DNA of 57,581 bases from a virus: IMG/VR virus record IMGVR_UViG_3300013094_000056, positions 1 to 57,581 of that record; one strand, 5' to 3'. A program made the translations under genes and the position numbers. The notes below the pieces were generated by a model that made no database searches, was not told the origin of the DNA, and worked only from the letters and a program-made list of their open reading frames with translations. Shown here piece after piece: positions 7,367 through 15,930 of this stretch. How positions within the stretch are numbered: position 1 is the first letter of the stretch; each line of letters opens with the position of its first letter.

Positions 7367-8253
7367 CCTACCACCACCGTCCAAGTAATCTGAATGGGAA
7401 GTTCAATTGCGCCAGTTATCACTGCCGCTGCAAAAATGTTTGATTCAATGCCGACCGGGAGCGTAATTGTCCACTGCTTAAAACCGGTCGGCACAACAGA
7501 GATGTTGTATTGCGTATCATTCACGACATCAGTGCCATTGGCACCATTCAGAAAACGATTGATCCTACGCTTCAGCCAAGTCGGCGTGAAGACTTTTCCG
7601 TCGCCTTTGTAAAAGGCCCATGTGATGATTCGACGGTAAGTGTCATCGCTCGTCGATGTGTTGGCGAGGCTGATAACCCAATTCGCAAACGTTCCAGAAC
7701 CGCCTGTGCTCGTCACTGTGATTGTCATGGAAGTGCCGGTGTAGGCGGTTATGTATCCCTGCATGTAATTGGCAAGGTTAGAAGCACTTGCGACGCTCAC
7801 CTGATTGCCGACTGAAAAGGCCGAGCCTGTTGCCGGGGTGCTGACTGTGAAAGTGTAAGAGCCAGTCCCGATCGTCGCAGACGTTGTGCTGGTCAGATTG
7901 GCATAGCCTGTGCCAGCGCTGAAGCCATTGAATGTCAGGGAGTTGACGGTGAACGTATTGACATCACCGACTGTCAGTGTTCCGCCGCTGACAGCGAGCT
8001 GCGGACGAATTATTCCGTAAATGCTCTGACCGACAAAATCCAGAAAGCTGCCAGAGATTGGCGCTTGGGTGTATATCGGCAGGTTCAGCTGATTGAACCA
8101 GTTGATGTAGGCTTGAGAATACTGATTGTAAGCAGTGAAAAAGGCCGCAACGTTGTCATCGTCCTGGTACTGCAAATACAGGTACGCAGGGATTGTGTTC
8201 TGGATCGAGGTCGGTCCAGTCACAGGCCAGTTTGTGCTTACGCCAAGTGTCAC
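7363..8253 (-). CDS. Baseplate wedge protein of tail-protein-I type with inserted beta module
   Basis: 296 aa, directly downstream of the gpJ-like gene, where P2/Mu-like phages encode gpI or its equivalent. The N-terminal helical part (YLQYQDDDNVAAFFTAYNQY) and DFVGQSIYGI fit this class. The segment about 197-250 (YRRIITWAFYKGDG, LKRRINRFLNG) is also typical. Between them, at about 119-196, sits a beta module (ITAYTGTS, SGTFANWVIS) that also occurs twice in the fibre at 30519-33287. The assignment rests on order plus weak motifs. Confidence 0.72.
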   Translation of the reverse strand: MTLGVSTNWPVTGPTSIQNTIPAYLYLQYQDDDNVAAFFTAYNQYSQAYINWFNQLNLPIYTQAPISGSFLDFVGQSIYGIIRPQLAVSGGTLTVGDVNTFTVNSLTFNGFSAGTGYANLTSTTSATIGTGSYTFTVSTPATGSAFSVGNQVSVASASNLANYMQGYITAYTGTSMTITVTSTGGSGTFANWVISLANTSTSDDTYRRIITWAFYKGDGKVFTPTWLKRRINRFLNGANGTDVVNDTQYNISVVPTGFKQWTITLPVGIESNIFAAAVITGAIELPIQITWTVVVG

Positions 8254-8254
8254 A

Positions 8255-9706
8255 TCACACCTGCGTGATTACGATGTTGTTGGAAGTGACCGTAAAATAG
8301 CTTTCAGGATCACCGTAGATCAGCGATGTCCCGACTGCTGGATTCGCCTCATAGCCGTTGATCGTAACTGTAAAATCAAGATAGCTGATCAGAGCCGGGT
8401 TGCCGTTGAATAGGCCAAGAACAGACTCAATGAAGTCTGTCTGAAGCGCAAACAGGTTGATCGGAGCGCCAACCGGAATGCTGTTGATGTAGGCCAGAAT
8501 CGCAGCATTGCCCAGCTGTGCAACTGATGTCGCAGAAACATAGTTGGGGCTGATCGAGTTCCAGGAAAGCTGAATGTAAACATTCTGCGCCGGAGGGTTC
8601 ACAAAGGGAACTGTGTAGGTGTCCGGATAGCTGTTGATGTTCACCGAGATGTTGCGCGTGTTCGGTGTGACTACGCCGCCACCAGTGTATGCGCCCGACG
8701 ACGATGTGTTGACGCCGAAGCTGAATTGTGTGGGGCTGATGACGGTGACTGTGTATGGCCCACCGTTGACGCCTGACATGCCATTGACGCCAGAGATGTA
8801 GACATTGCTCTGACCGGTGATGAACCCATGGTCGATGTAAGTTGTAACGACTCCGGGATTGGCAACGGTGACATTCGTCACTGTCGTTGTGGAGCCGACC
8901 AGCGTTGAAATATCAAGGCCAGAATCATAGATGGCATTTGCCACCTGATAAGGGTCGCCGCCGCCGACGATCACTTCCCAGCCGCCGCCGTTGACCTGCT
9001 TGATGGCGATCAACCGAGGCTGAACGCTTGGGACATTCGACAGCAGCGTCTTGGCCATGCTGGCGTTTCCTTGACCGGAAACCAGCCCTGCCTGAAGAAC
9101 CTGCGCCGCGAATTCCTGCTGGGTCTGAGCGCCAGCGCTGGGTGTGCCAACCTGAGGATTGGTCACCGAAAGGCTGATGCCTGTTGGCACGCTTGAGATG
9201 ATCGAGCTGACGGAATTGGCAGGAACCGCCCATGTTCCGCTCTGCGTTGCGACCGCATAAAGCGCAACAGACGAGCCAGAGCTTCCGACGATGCCGCCGT
9301 CCTGAATCTGGTATTGATATGTTCCGTCAGAAACCAGAAAGCCGGGAGGAATCTGGAACCCGATGGTCCCAGTGAACACGACATAGACTGAAGTGTTGGA
9401 GGTCGTCCCTTGTGCGACGCCATAGATATTGCCGAGCTCAGTCAGCAAATAGGCATTCGCGCCGAAAGGTGTGATGGAGTTGATTGTCTCGACCGCAGCC
9501 GCGTCGCACAGTGCAATCGCATAAGTCGCTGTGCTGGCAAGGTCTTCAATCAACCCACCAGGAAGGACAGTGTATCCCGGATTGTTGGCAGCCACCAGCT
9601 GAATCAGGTTCGCCCAAAGGGTCGCCGGGGGCGTTGGTTGTGCGCCAGCATCAGTCACTGTGAAGTTGACTGTGATTGGGGTTGAAGTTGAAGAGGTCGT
9701 TGTCAT
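8255..9706 (-). CDS. Baseplate J-like protein
   Basis: 483 aa. Typical baseplate gpJ features: an N-terminal helical part (LLTELGNIYGV), a beta domain with IPPGFLVSDGTYQYQ (a common 'PaGt.v.~g..F' loop), AVPANSVSSI, and then QQEFAAQVLQ with the downstream NVPSVQ/IKQVNGGGWEVIVGGGD strand seen in this family. An inserted module with DHGFITGQ and GAYTGGGV lies at about 285-345 and recurs in other virion proteins here. gpJ forms the wedge of contractile-tail baseplates. Confidence 0.88.
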   Translation of the reverse strand: MTTTSSTSTPITVNFTVTDAGAQPTPPATLWANLIQLVAANNPGYTVLPGGLIEDLASTATYAIALCDAAAVETINSITPFGANAYLLTELGNIYGVAQGTTSNTSVYVVFTGTIGFQIPPGFLVSDGTYQYQIQDGGIVGSSGSSVALYAVATQSGTWAVPANSVSSIISSVPTGISLSVTNPQVGTPSAGAQTQQEFAAQVLQAGLVSGQGNASMAKTLLSNVPSVQPRLIAIKQVNGGGWEVIVGGGDPYQVANAIYDSGLDISTLVGSTTTVTNVTVANPGVVTTYIDHGFITGQSNVYISGVNGMSGVNGGPYTVTVISPTQFSFGVNTSSSGAYTGGGVVTPNTRNISVNINSYPDTYTVPFVNPPAQNVYIQLSWNSISPNYVSATSVAQLGNAAILAYINSIPVGAPINLFALQTDFIESVLGLFNGNPALISYLDFTVTINGYEANPAVGTSLIYGDPESYFTVTSNNIVITQV

Positions 9707-10122
9707 CAGATTGGCACCGGACTTATGAGAGTAGCGCCGGGATTGGCTGTCGCATTGATGCTGTAGGTCGGATCATAAGACGGCTGTCTTGCGATCAACA
9801 ACTGCAAGAAATACTGCGAGAAGTTCTGCTGAGTTAGTGTGACGTAATAATCAGGGAAAACCTGAGTCACTGCACTCTGCTGAGCAGGTATTCCATAATT
9901 GCCATAAAAAGGCGATTCATTCAAGCCCAGCTGAAGGACTTGTGCAAGGGTGGTCAGCCAAACCGCATCATTGTAGCCATTGGCATCGGTCGAGACTTCA
10001 ACCCAAGTCGAGCTCTGACTTGTGCCAGTTTCAGTGGATCCTATTCCACTCAAACCGATCTCAAAGAAGCCGATCGCGCCGCTATAGTTGCTGGTTGTTG
10101 TGACACGGCCCCAAGTCCTCAT
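9706..10122 (-). CDS. Baseplate protein upstream of gpJ, unassigned (138 aa)
   Basis: 138 aa; ATG at 10122 preceded by TAGGG, overlapping the gpJ start by one base at its 3' end. Contains TDANGYNDAVWLTTLAQVLQLGLNE split over two segments, a GNYGIPAQQSAV motif and an FPDYYVTLTQQ strand. A 'LNTLRGE-like' gp25/gpW protein normally occupies this slot, and the region LAQVLQLGLNESPFYGNYGI fits that role loosely. Likely a baseplate wedge component. It is preceded by a 92-base gap with a promoter-like block. Confidence 0.7.
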   Translation of the reverse strand: MRTWGRVTTTSNYSGAIGFFEIGLSGIGSTETGTSQSSTWVEVSTDANGYNDAVWLTTLAQVLQLGLNESPFYGNYGIPAQQSAVTQVFPDYYVTLTQQNFSQYFLQLLIARQPSYDPTYSINATANPGATLISPVPI

Positions 10123-10151
10123 AATGTAGCCCTATAAGAATTGTGACCGGA

Positions 10152-10181
10152 GGCGCTATTTTCGCCTTTTTCGCCGAAAAA
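10152..10181 (-). promoter_or_regulatory. Leftward promoter-like block within baseplate genes
   Basis: In the 92-base gap before the 9706-10122 gene the minus strand reads TTTTTCGGCGAAAAAGG (10165-10181), close to the leftward block at 48181-48197. A short stem GGCG/CGCC (10163-10166 with 10152-10155) follows. The core TTTTTCGGCGAAAAA is itself nearly palindromic, so an operator is an alternative. Inference only. Confidence 0.3.
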
Positions 10182-10214
10182 AGAAAGCTGTTTTTTGCGA
10201 AATATAAATCTCTT

Positions 10215-10616
10215 TTATACCACAATCGTGCAGAAAGGTGCGACGCTTGGGATTACGATTGTCGCATTAAGGCGAGATGCAGCCTGCTCAATTGCCTCTG
10301 TCAATGCAACAACTTCTACTGCGATCGCAGCAGCCTGTGTCACAGACTTCAGAGCCGGGGCATACTGCTCTTCAAGGTACGCGATCATCCCGGCAACCCA
10401 CGTTATGAGGGTGGGGAGCGTTGTGGGTGGAATCAAAAGGGCTTCGATGGCGGTCAGAAGCTGCTGCTGACCGGCCAAAGCTGAATTTATAAGCCCGATC
10501 GTTTTGTACGCTTCGTTGGTAAATTTCTGAAGCTCGTCCTCTGTTGAGATGACAAGCGACTGCTTGATGAGTGCTTCAAACCAAGCGAGGTTGATTGGAG
10601 GGTAACAATGGATCAT
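10215..10616 (-). CDS. Baseplate-region helical protein, unrecognised (133 aa)
   Basis: 133 aa, mostly alpha-helical with alternating Ala/Leu/Ile heptads (about 25-115). No transmembrane segment is convincing, although ALLIPPTTLPTLITWVAGMIAY (split at PP) is hydrophobic. Coupled to the upstream spike gene by TGATG overlap. It may be a chaperone or accessory for spike/hub assembly; I recognise no family. Confidence 0.68.
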   Translation of the reverse strand: MIHCYPPINLAWFEALIKQSLVISTEDELQKFTNEAYKTIGLINSALAGQQQLLTAIEALLIPPTTLPTLITWVAGMIAYLEEQYAPALKSVTQAAAIAVEVVALTEAIEQAASRLNATIVIPSVAPFCTIVV

Positions 10617-11209
10617 CAGTAAATTCCTGTAACGATTCCGTTGCTGACTGTCACTGTTTGGCCAGTTGGAGTTGTGAAGTAGCCAGAAGCGCCGTTGCCA
10701 ACCGTGACGGTTCCAGAGACTTCAAGATTGCCATTCTCGCCTTCAATCAGAACACCAGTGGGCGCAACCTGCAGGTTGCAGTTTCCTGTCGGTTCAAGCA
10801 GTGTCACTGCACTCTGGTTGATGAATTCCTCGCTCGTGCTTCCGAGCCAGAAAAATGTCATCGCAGCAAGATTGCCAACTGTGTCCTGCAGATTGGGTGT
10901 TCCACCACCAAGGCCAGTCAGGCCACCAAGGCGGAGGTCTGCAGAAAGAGCGACACCGATGTCTCCAACCTGAATTGGGTACTGAATGTAAGGCGGTTTG
11001 CCAACAGGCATTGTGATCTGCGGAAGGGGCGCAGGCGTGGAGGCAACTTCAAAATTGACGAGGACGATCCCAGGGCTGATGACTGCTGCAACAGTGCAAG
11101 GGAGACCCTTGCCAAGCGCCTGAATTCCGTCCTGTGTCTTGGCTGAAGCAAGGCGTGTGACCGATTTGGCAATCGGCAGCCTTTGGGAGTTGTCGTCGTA
11201 CATGCTCAT
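10616..11209 (-). CDS. Baseplate central spike protein (gpV/gp138-like)
   Basis: 197 aa. The N-terminal OB-like region (LPCTVAAVISPGIVLVNFEV) and the PIQVGDIGVALSADLRLGG stretch match the spike proteins that puncture the outer membrane. The C-terminal third (about 140-197) is short beta repeats (GNLEVSGTVTVGNG, GQTVTVSNG) expected of a trimeric beta-helix needle. It directly follows the hub gene, the usual order. No terminal metal-binding HxH motif is visible. Confidence 0.75.
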   Translation of the reverse strand: MSMYDDNSQRLPIAKSVTRLASAKTQDGIQALGKGLPCTVAAVISPGIVLVNFEVASTPAPLPQITMPVGKPPYIQYPIQVGDIGVALSADLRLGGLTGLGGGTPNLQDTVGNLAAMTFFWLGSTSEEFINQSAVTLLEPTGNCNLQVAPTGVLIEGENGNLEVSGTVTVGNGASGYFTTPTGQTVTVSNGIVTGIY

Positions 11210-12273
11210 ACGTCAGAACCTTCTGGCGAATCTGTGACTGCTGCCGTGTTCTGGGTGTATGCCTGAAAGACGCTAACCCAGCTTTGAGCGTCGCCTTGCC
11301 TTGAATTTCCGACATGGCGAATGTCGCTGATGATCCATGTTCCATCAAATGCGTCAGCCGCTCGTGCGTAGCTCTGACTGTTGACGTTCGTTATTGCCTG
11401 AAGGCCTGCGATGGCAGGGAGGGATATTTCAGAGCCAATCGTAAGGTCGGCACGCATGACTGTAGTGAACTGAATGGTGTTTGAATTTTGCCATGTGGGC
11501 GACCCGATCAAGTCCTGCTCAAGGATCTGGATCTCTTCAGTCTGCTGACCATTAATTGATGTCGGAACAGTTCCGTCAAACACATTGATTGTTCCGCCGC
11601 CAATCGATATGCTGACGCCTTGATAGTCTGGGTCGTTGTAGATGTCTTTGCTGACCATCTTCACGTAATTTGACAGCTGAGGAAGCGTGTAATGAACAGT
11701 TGGCTCATCAGCAGGAAGGACCAGCTTAGAGCTGATGCTTATGTTTATTTTTGAATTTGGGTAAGCAATCTGAAGGCAGTTCTGCAAAGCGGAAGCAAGG
11801 GTTTGCCCTTTCTTCCAGAAAAGCAAGAAGTTGCCCGGAGCTGCTTGTGTCGATGACCCATCAGCCTTGATGATAAATTCAAGGGTCTGTGTGAGACCTT
11901 GCCAATTGCCGAAAGCCTGAAACAGAAGTCCAGATATGAGCAGGCCAGACTGATTGTTGTTGAACCCTTCCGTCGCAAGCGGAAGACCCGGCTGCATCCC
12001 TCCGAATATCTGGATGTTTGAGCCGTTATAATTTGATGCCTGAGAGATCTGCTCTTTTGTCGGACCCCAAATGCGGACCCAAGATGCGCCTTTATCGGAT
12101 GGCGAGTCATAGGCTCCGACCTGAAGGTCCATCTCAATCATCTGAGCGCCAGTGTCGCAAGCGTTATTGATACGGTTCGTCCAAACGCCAGAGGTGTTCG
12201 AAGGCGCAGCAACGCCAGCAGCTTGCTGCGCTTCTGTGCTTGGAGCAACGACAATCCGATAGTAACGACTCAC
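11206..12273 (-). CDS. Baseplate hub protein (gp27/gpD-like)
   Basis: 355 aa from a GTG at 12273 overlapping the upstream TGA. The composition is beta-barrel-like with an internal helical part; segments MIEMDLQVGAYDSP and FIIKADG resemble hub proteins that sit between tail tube and spike. Its place between the small plug protein and the spike gene supports this. The C-terminal part (about 255-345) includes a DGTWIISDIRHVGNSR strand pair typical of the last hub domain. Assignment is by order and general pattern. Confidence 0.74.
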   Translation of the reverse strand: MSRYYRIVVAPSTEAQQAAGVAAPSNTSGVWTNRINNACDTGAQMIEMDLQVGAYDSPSDKGASWVRIWGPTKEQISQASNYNGSNIQIFGGMQPGLPLATEGFNNNQSGLLISGLLFQAFGNWQGLTQTLEFIIKADGSSTQAAPGNFLLFWKKGQTLASALQNCLQIAYPNSKINISISSKLVLPADEPTVHYTLPQLSNYVKMVSKDIYNDPDYQGVSISIGGGTINVFDGTVPTSINGQQTEEIQILEQDLIGSPTWQNSNTIQFTTVMRADLTIGSEISLPAIAGLQAITNVNSQSYARAADAFDGTWIISDIRHVGNSRQGDAQSWVSVFQAYTQNTAAVTDSPEGSDV

Positions 12274-12542
12274 GGACTGACCTCAAAATTGTTCGTTGAT
12301 ACTCGGTAAACGAGCGTTGATGTCGTGAAATAGCCTTCAATCAGATTGATGTCGTAATCAAGCGGTGAGCCGGTCAAAGGCTTCTGCATGACAAAAACAT
12401 TCTGAAGGGTGTAAACATTCAGGATCCATCGCGCGCCAAAAAGGTTCCACGTCACAACAACGCTGTAAACCTGACCATCAAGCGTCGGCTGGAATGAGAA
12501 GTTCTGGCTCGTCGTTGGCGTAAACTGTGTCAGGGTCGTCAT
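12270..12542 (-). CDS. Baseplate plug-like protein (DUF6983-type)
   Basis: 90 aa, all beta. It has the pattern (L)DGQVYSVVVTWN then ARWILNVYT followed by GSPLDYDINLIEGY, which matches the small baseplate plug family seen in contractile phages (DUF6983). Found between the Dit-like and hub genes, as in other genomes of this type. Overlaps the hub GTG by 4 bases. Family assignment from memory of the pattern. Confidence 0.68.
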   Translation of the reverse strand: MTTLTQFTPTTSQNFSFQPTLDGQVYSVVVTWNLFGARWILNVYTLQNVFVMQKPLTGSPLDYDINLIEGYFTTSTLVYRVSTNNFEVSP

Positions 12543-12555
12543 GGCTTCCCTCGAA

Positions 12556-13284
12556 TCAATTCTGGCTTGCTGGGAGAGGGCTGCTCAACGAAGAAGTTGG
12601 CGGTGCAATGTTGCTCCCAAGCGCGCCAGCATTGCCAGGAACATAGTTCTGGCTGATGTTTGCTGCCGGGTTGGAGGCGAAGGATTTTCCAGGCTGATAC
12701 TGAGGCGGGTCACCCTGCGCAATCAGCTGACGGCTGATGTTTGATGTAGGCGGATTCTGTGATGGCAGCTGCGTCGAAACAGACAGAAGAGGCTGCATGA
12801 AATTCCAGATCCAGCGAACCTGAACCTGTGCACCCTCTTCTTCGTCAGATGCATCAATCAGGCTCTCGAGCAGGCATCCGGTGTAGACGTAGCTGGGAGT
12901 GCAAACATTGTACCAGCCACCTTTTGCGGTGTGAGTGTCAAGAGCCTTTTTGAGAGAAGTGATGATTGACAGCTTGCTGGTAACAGTCACCACATTGTTC
13001 GCTGGTATCAGCATCTCCATTGATATTTTCAGAGGTGCTGTGATGACTGCATTGGCAGCAGTCGTTTGGTTTGCGAACGGATAGGTCGCAATTTCATTGG
13101 ACATAAGGCTGTGACCAGTCACTGGCCTGAAATTCGCCCAATTGGTTTGCTTTGCGCCGATGCCGGTGTTGATGTTCAACTTCGTCAGCAGATCGATGAT
13201 GTTGAGCATGCCTGTTCCAGCATAGCCATTCACCAAAATGATCGGGGTCGCCTGAAAGCTGTATTCATAATCTGTGAAGTTCAT
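12556..13284 (-). CDS. Tail protein with Dit-like N-terminal domain
   Basis: 242 aa. The N-terminal about 165 residues (YSFQATPIILVNGYA, then a long helix and SYVYTGCLLESLIDASDEEEG) resemble the Dit-like N-terminal domain that connects tube to baseplate. The C-terminal about 75 residues are Pro/Ser/Gln/Asn-rich and disordered. Placed immediately downstream of the tape measure gene, the normal position. Confidence 0.72.
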   Translation of the reverse strand: MNFTDYEYSFQATPIILVNGYAGTGMLNIIDLLTKLNINTGIGAKQTNWANFRPVTGHSLMSNEIATYPFANQTTAANAVITAPLKISMEMLIPANNVVTVTSKLSIITSLKKALDTHTAKGGWYNVCTPSYVYTGCLLESLIDASDEEEGAQVQVRWIWNFMQPLLSVSTQLPSQNPPTSNISRQLIAQGDPPQYQPGKSFASNPAANISQNYVPGNAGALGSNIAPPTSSLSSPLPASQN

Positions 13285-15143
13285 CAGATTGACGCCGTGT
13301 GAAGGGTTGTTGCGATGGACTGGCCTGTGTGAGATTTCAGGTGAACATCATGCTTGAAGTGGGTCGCAGGCTTTCTCGTTTTCGTGCCTCGCTCAACTTT
13401 GTTCATCTCGATCATCAGCTTTTCAAGAACGCGATCATCGTGAAGGTTCAAGTCCTGGTTTGGCTTGATCCCGAGACCTTTCGAAAGCCTTGCGATATAG
13501 TTCAGAGCACTTTGATGAGTGTTGCCTTTTTGCCACTCATTTGACCATCCATGCTGAGGATCGTTGATTATCTGCTCAATGGTTTTTTGACCGTGAACGT
13601 CATAATCTCGCAAGAGCTGACGCGCCATTGCAGAAGCGCCGCTTTTCAGATCAGGGAAGTGAATTGGTCCTCGTCCAGACATTATGTTGCCGGGATTATT
13701 GTTTCGGTCAGCAACCGAACCATTGCCGAGGGTTCCGCCAAGATCGTTTGCAAAGGCAGCACCAGCCCTGGCAGCCGAAGCCGAGAAGTTGGGAGAAAGG
13801 CTGCCTTTAACTGTCGGTGAATATTTTGTGTAGCTTGCGTTTTCCCTGCCCGGTGCAGTGTTGTTCGAATCAGCACCGCCCATGCGCTCTCTCAGGGCAT
13901 CGACAAGCGGGAAAACCCAGAGACCCGGAAAAGCGCCGCCAAACTTTTGCGCGATTGATGTGTCTGCCTCTTTGTCCTCTTTTGGTGTGTTCTGGAACAA
14001 AAGAGTTTTGAGGGTGGGCAGAAACTTGACAAGGATGTTGGCAGTTTCGCCGATTGCCTGAGCGAAATTCTTAAGTGATTTCTGGAAATCAGGGCTTTTT
14101 ATTTCCTCGGCAAAATCAGAAACAGCCTGCTGGAAGCCTTGATCACTGAAAATGTCTGCAAAAGCGTCAATGCCTGCTTCAGCCAGCTTTTCGAATGAGT
14201 TGATTATTTTGTCGAGCGAGCCATTCTGAACCATGACAGAGATTTTGTCTGTGAAGAATTTCTGAAGCGTCATGCTCGCTTCATTTATCCGCTTGTCAAA
14301 ATCCTGCCAAGTTTTGGCGTCTCGATCGCTGAGCTGGAATTTGCTTTTGAGGCCGCCATACTCTTGCTGAGACCTGCCAAGCTCGCCAGACTTCAATGCA
14401 TCTGCAAGGCGACGCAGATCCTCAGGTGTGAAGATGTTCGTCAAGCCTTGAGCCTGAGCTAGGGCAAGGTTGCCCTTGTCCTTTGTGAACATCTCAGCGG
14501 CACGCCGTGCAACCTCGAGCGAAAGCTCTGCAGGGTCTTTTCCGCGCGGGTTGACACCCATCTGAGAGAATGTCGCCCACTGGCTGGGGTCGGCCTGCAT
14601 GTTGGCAACATTGCCGACGACAGAGTTGACGTCATAGTAACGCTGCATCGTCAGGTTCATCGCCCGACGCTGACCGATGCTGATGCCTGCGCCTTGCGCT
14701 TCCCGCCGCTCGTTGCCGATCTTCCCAGCGACATGCTCAAGGCCGAACGTCATGACGCCGCCAGCAAGGCCAGCGCCTATGGACCATTTTGCAAAATCAG
14801 CGGCAAGCCCGACAAGAGTCTTGTAAGACTTCTTCATCGTCTCGATCGCCTTTTGACGGCGATCCTGCTTGTCCTGCTCAAGCTGCTGCAGGCGTCGCTC
14901 TGCCTTTTCAGCCGCCTCTTGGCGCTTGGCTTCCTCTTCAGCAAGCTGCTGCGTTGCTTCAATCTGATTGTTGATGTCAGTGACGATGGCTGCACCCAGA
15001 GCAGCGAAACTGGCTGCCTCCCGGTTTACGTCCTTCCACATCTCAGGTTGACCCTTAAGGTTTTCCTGATACTTCCCAAAAGCTTCCATGAAACGCTTGA
15101 AAGCGGAATCATCGACAGGGATTTTGAGGATAGGTGCAGTCAT
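13284..15143 (-). CDS. Tail tape measure protein with C-terminal muralytic-like domain
   Basis: 619 aa. The first 110 residues are a charged coiled coil (EEEAKRQEAAEKAERR), then a Gly/Ala-rich hydrophobic stretch (about 118-140, IGAGLAGGVMTFGLEHVAG) and long helices, as in tape measures. At about 480-590 is a domain with NNNPGNIMSGRG, SGASAMARQLLRDY and a downstream ALNYIARLSKGLG region, which resembles NPGN-type peptidoglycan-cleaving domains carried in phage virions. At 619 aa the tail would be short to moderate (roughly 90 nm at 1.5 angstrom per residue, a rule of thumb). Confidence 0.82.
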   Translation of the reverse strand: MTAPILKIPVDDSAFKRFMEAFGKYQENLKGQPEMWKDVNREAASFAALGAAIVTDINNQIEATQQLAEEEAKRQEAAEKAERRLQQLEQDKQDRRQKAIETMKKSYKTLVGLAADFAKWSIGAGLAGGVMTFGLEHVAGKIGNERREAQGAGISIGQRRAMNLTMQRYYDVNSVVGNVANMQADPSQWATFSQMGVNPRGKDPAELSLEVARRAAEMFTKDKGNLALAQAQGLTNIFTPEDLRRLADALKSGELGRSQQEYGGLKSKFQLSDRDAKTWQDFDKRINEASMTLQKFFTDKISVMVQNGSLDKIINSFEKLAEAGIDAFADIFSDQGFQQAVSDFAEEIKSPDFQKSLKNFAQAIGETANILVKFLPTLKTLLFQNTPKEDKEADTSIAQKFGGAFPGLWVFPLVDALRERMGGADSNNTAPGRENASYTKYSPTVKGSLSPNFSASAARAGAAFANDLGGTLGNGSVADRNNNPGNIMSGRGPIHFPDLKSGASAMARQLLRDYDVHGQKTIEQIINDPQHGWSNEWQKGNTHQSALNYIARLSKGLGIKPNQDLNLHDDRVLEKLMIEMNKVERGTKTRKPATHFKHDVHLKSHTGQSIATTLHTASI

Positions 15144-15157
15144 CGATCACTTACCCT

Positions 15158-15909
15158 TTAGTTCGCTCTTGCGAGCATTGCAGCCATGGCGCGAAAACCA
15201 TCCATAGTGTGACGCTGTCTGAACGCCTCTGCAGTGTGATATGTATCCCAAGGGTCGCCTTTGTCTTTGAAGAATTCTTGCCAGCCTTCACCGGCAAGCC
15301 AATTCAAAGCATTGGAAACTATGCTGGGGTGCTCTCGCCAATAGCATCTGCGGGCGTCGACATCTTCAAGGAATTCGCGTATTCCGTAGAGTTGAACAAT
15401 GTGGTCTGCAATTCGTAAATTGACGCCATCCCCTCCACCATCGCTTTTCGATCTGGCCTCGGTGGCATTACCGATGCCACAGTAAAAAAAGTCAGAAGGT
15501 TCATAACCTCTGCTTTTTCTTCTGCGTCAATCAGATTTTCGGAAAGAGCGATGTAAAGGGGGGTGGGTGACCAGCCACTCTCTTTTGTTGAGTGGATGAC
15601 ATTGCTCAGCCGTGTAATTTCAGCCAGGAGGCCGGATTCACCGCCAACCCCATCTTGACCATCCCACCAGTTGTGACCCAAGCTGCGTGTTGTCGATTTT
15701 GCAGTGTCCTTGAGAATCAAGGCTGCAACACTTGGTGCGCTGCGAGGGTCGAGGCCATTCTGAATAAATCCGCTCCACGTTTTCGCAAGAACCATGTGAT
15801 AGAATTCAAATGTTTCAGGTCGGATCGGTGTTGAGTGGATGTAAACAGTTGTGCCATCTTCACGAGTGATTGGGATGACAAGATTGAGTTGACGGTTGAT
15901 TGCGGCCAT
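15158..15909 (-). CDS. Tail assembly chaperone, long -1 frameshift product
   Basis: Fusion of the first 142 codons of the 15319-15909 gene with 108 codons of the -1 frame (15484-15158), total 250 aa. The -1 frame is open without interruption from the slippery run T TTT TTT (15490-15484) to TAA at 15158-15160, just before the tape measure start. It encodes a natural-looking protein: YCGIGNATEARSKSDGG, then GVNLRIADHIVQLYGIREF, then DPWDTYHTAEAFRQ. This is the G/GT arrangement of lambda-like and myovirus tail chaperones, placed between tube and tape measure as expected. Confidence 0.87.
15319..15909 (-). CDS. Tail assembly chaperone, short (no-shift) product
   Basis: 196 aa. N-terminus RQLNLVIPITREDGTTVYIHS, then an alpha-helical body (FEFYHMVLAKTWSGF) like other tail assembly chaperones. 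The residues downstream of the frameshift site in this frame (about 143-196) are less conserved-looking. The short form is expected in excess, with the longer form binding the tape measure protein. Lies between tail tube and tape measure genes. Confidence 0.8.
   Translation of the reverse strand: MAAINRQLNLVIPITREDGTTVYIHSTPIRPETFEFYHMVLAKTWSGFIQNGLDPRSAPSVAALILKDTAKSTTRSLGHNWWDGQDGVGGESGLLAEITRLSNVIHSTKESGWSPTPLYIALSENLIDAEEKAEVMNLLTFFTVASVMPPRPDRKAMVEGMASIYELQTTLFNSTEYANSLKMSTPADAIGESTPA
15484..15490 (-). other. Programmed -1 ribosomal frameshift site T TTT TTT
   Basis: Seven consecutive T on the minus strand in the phase ACT TTT TTT ACT, which fits the X XXY YYZ rule for tandem -1 slippage. 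After slipping, the next codon is TAC and the new frame stays open for 108 codons. No downstream stem-loop was worked out in detail. Confidence 0.85.
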
Positions 15910-15930
15910 TGCGAGTGTCCTAGCTGAATT

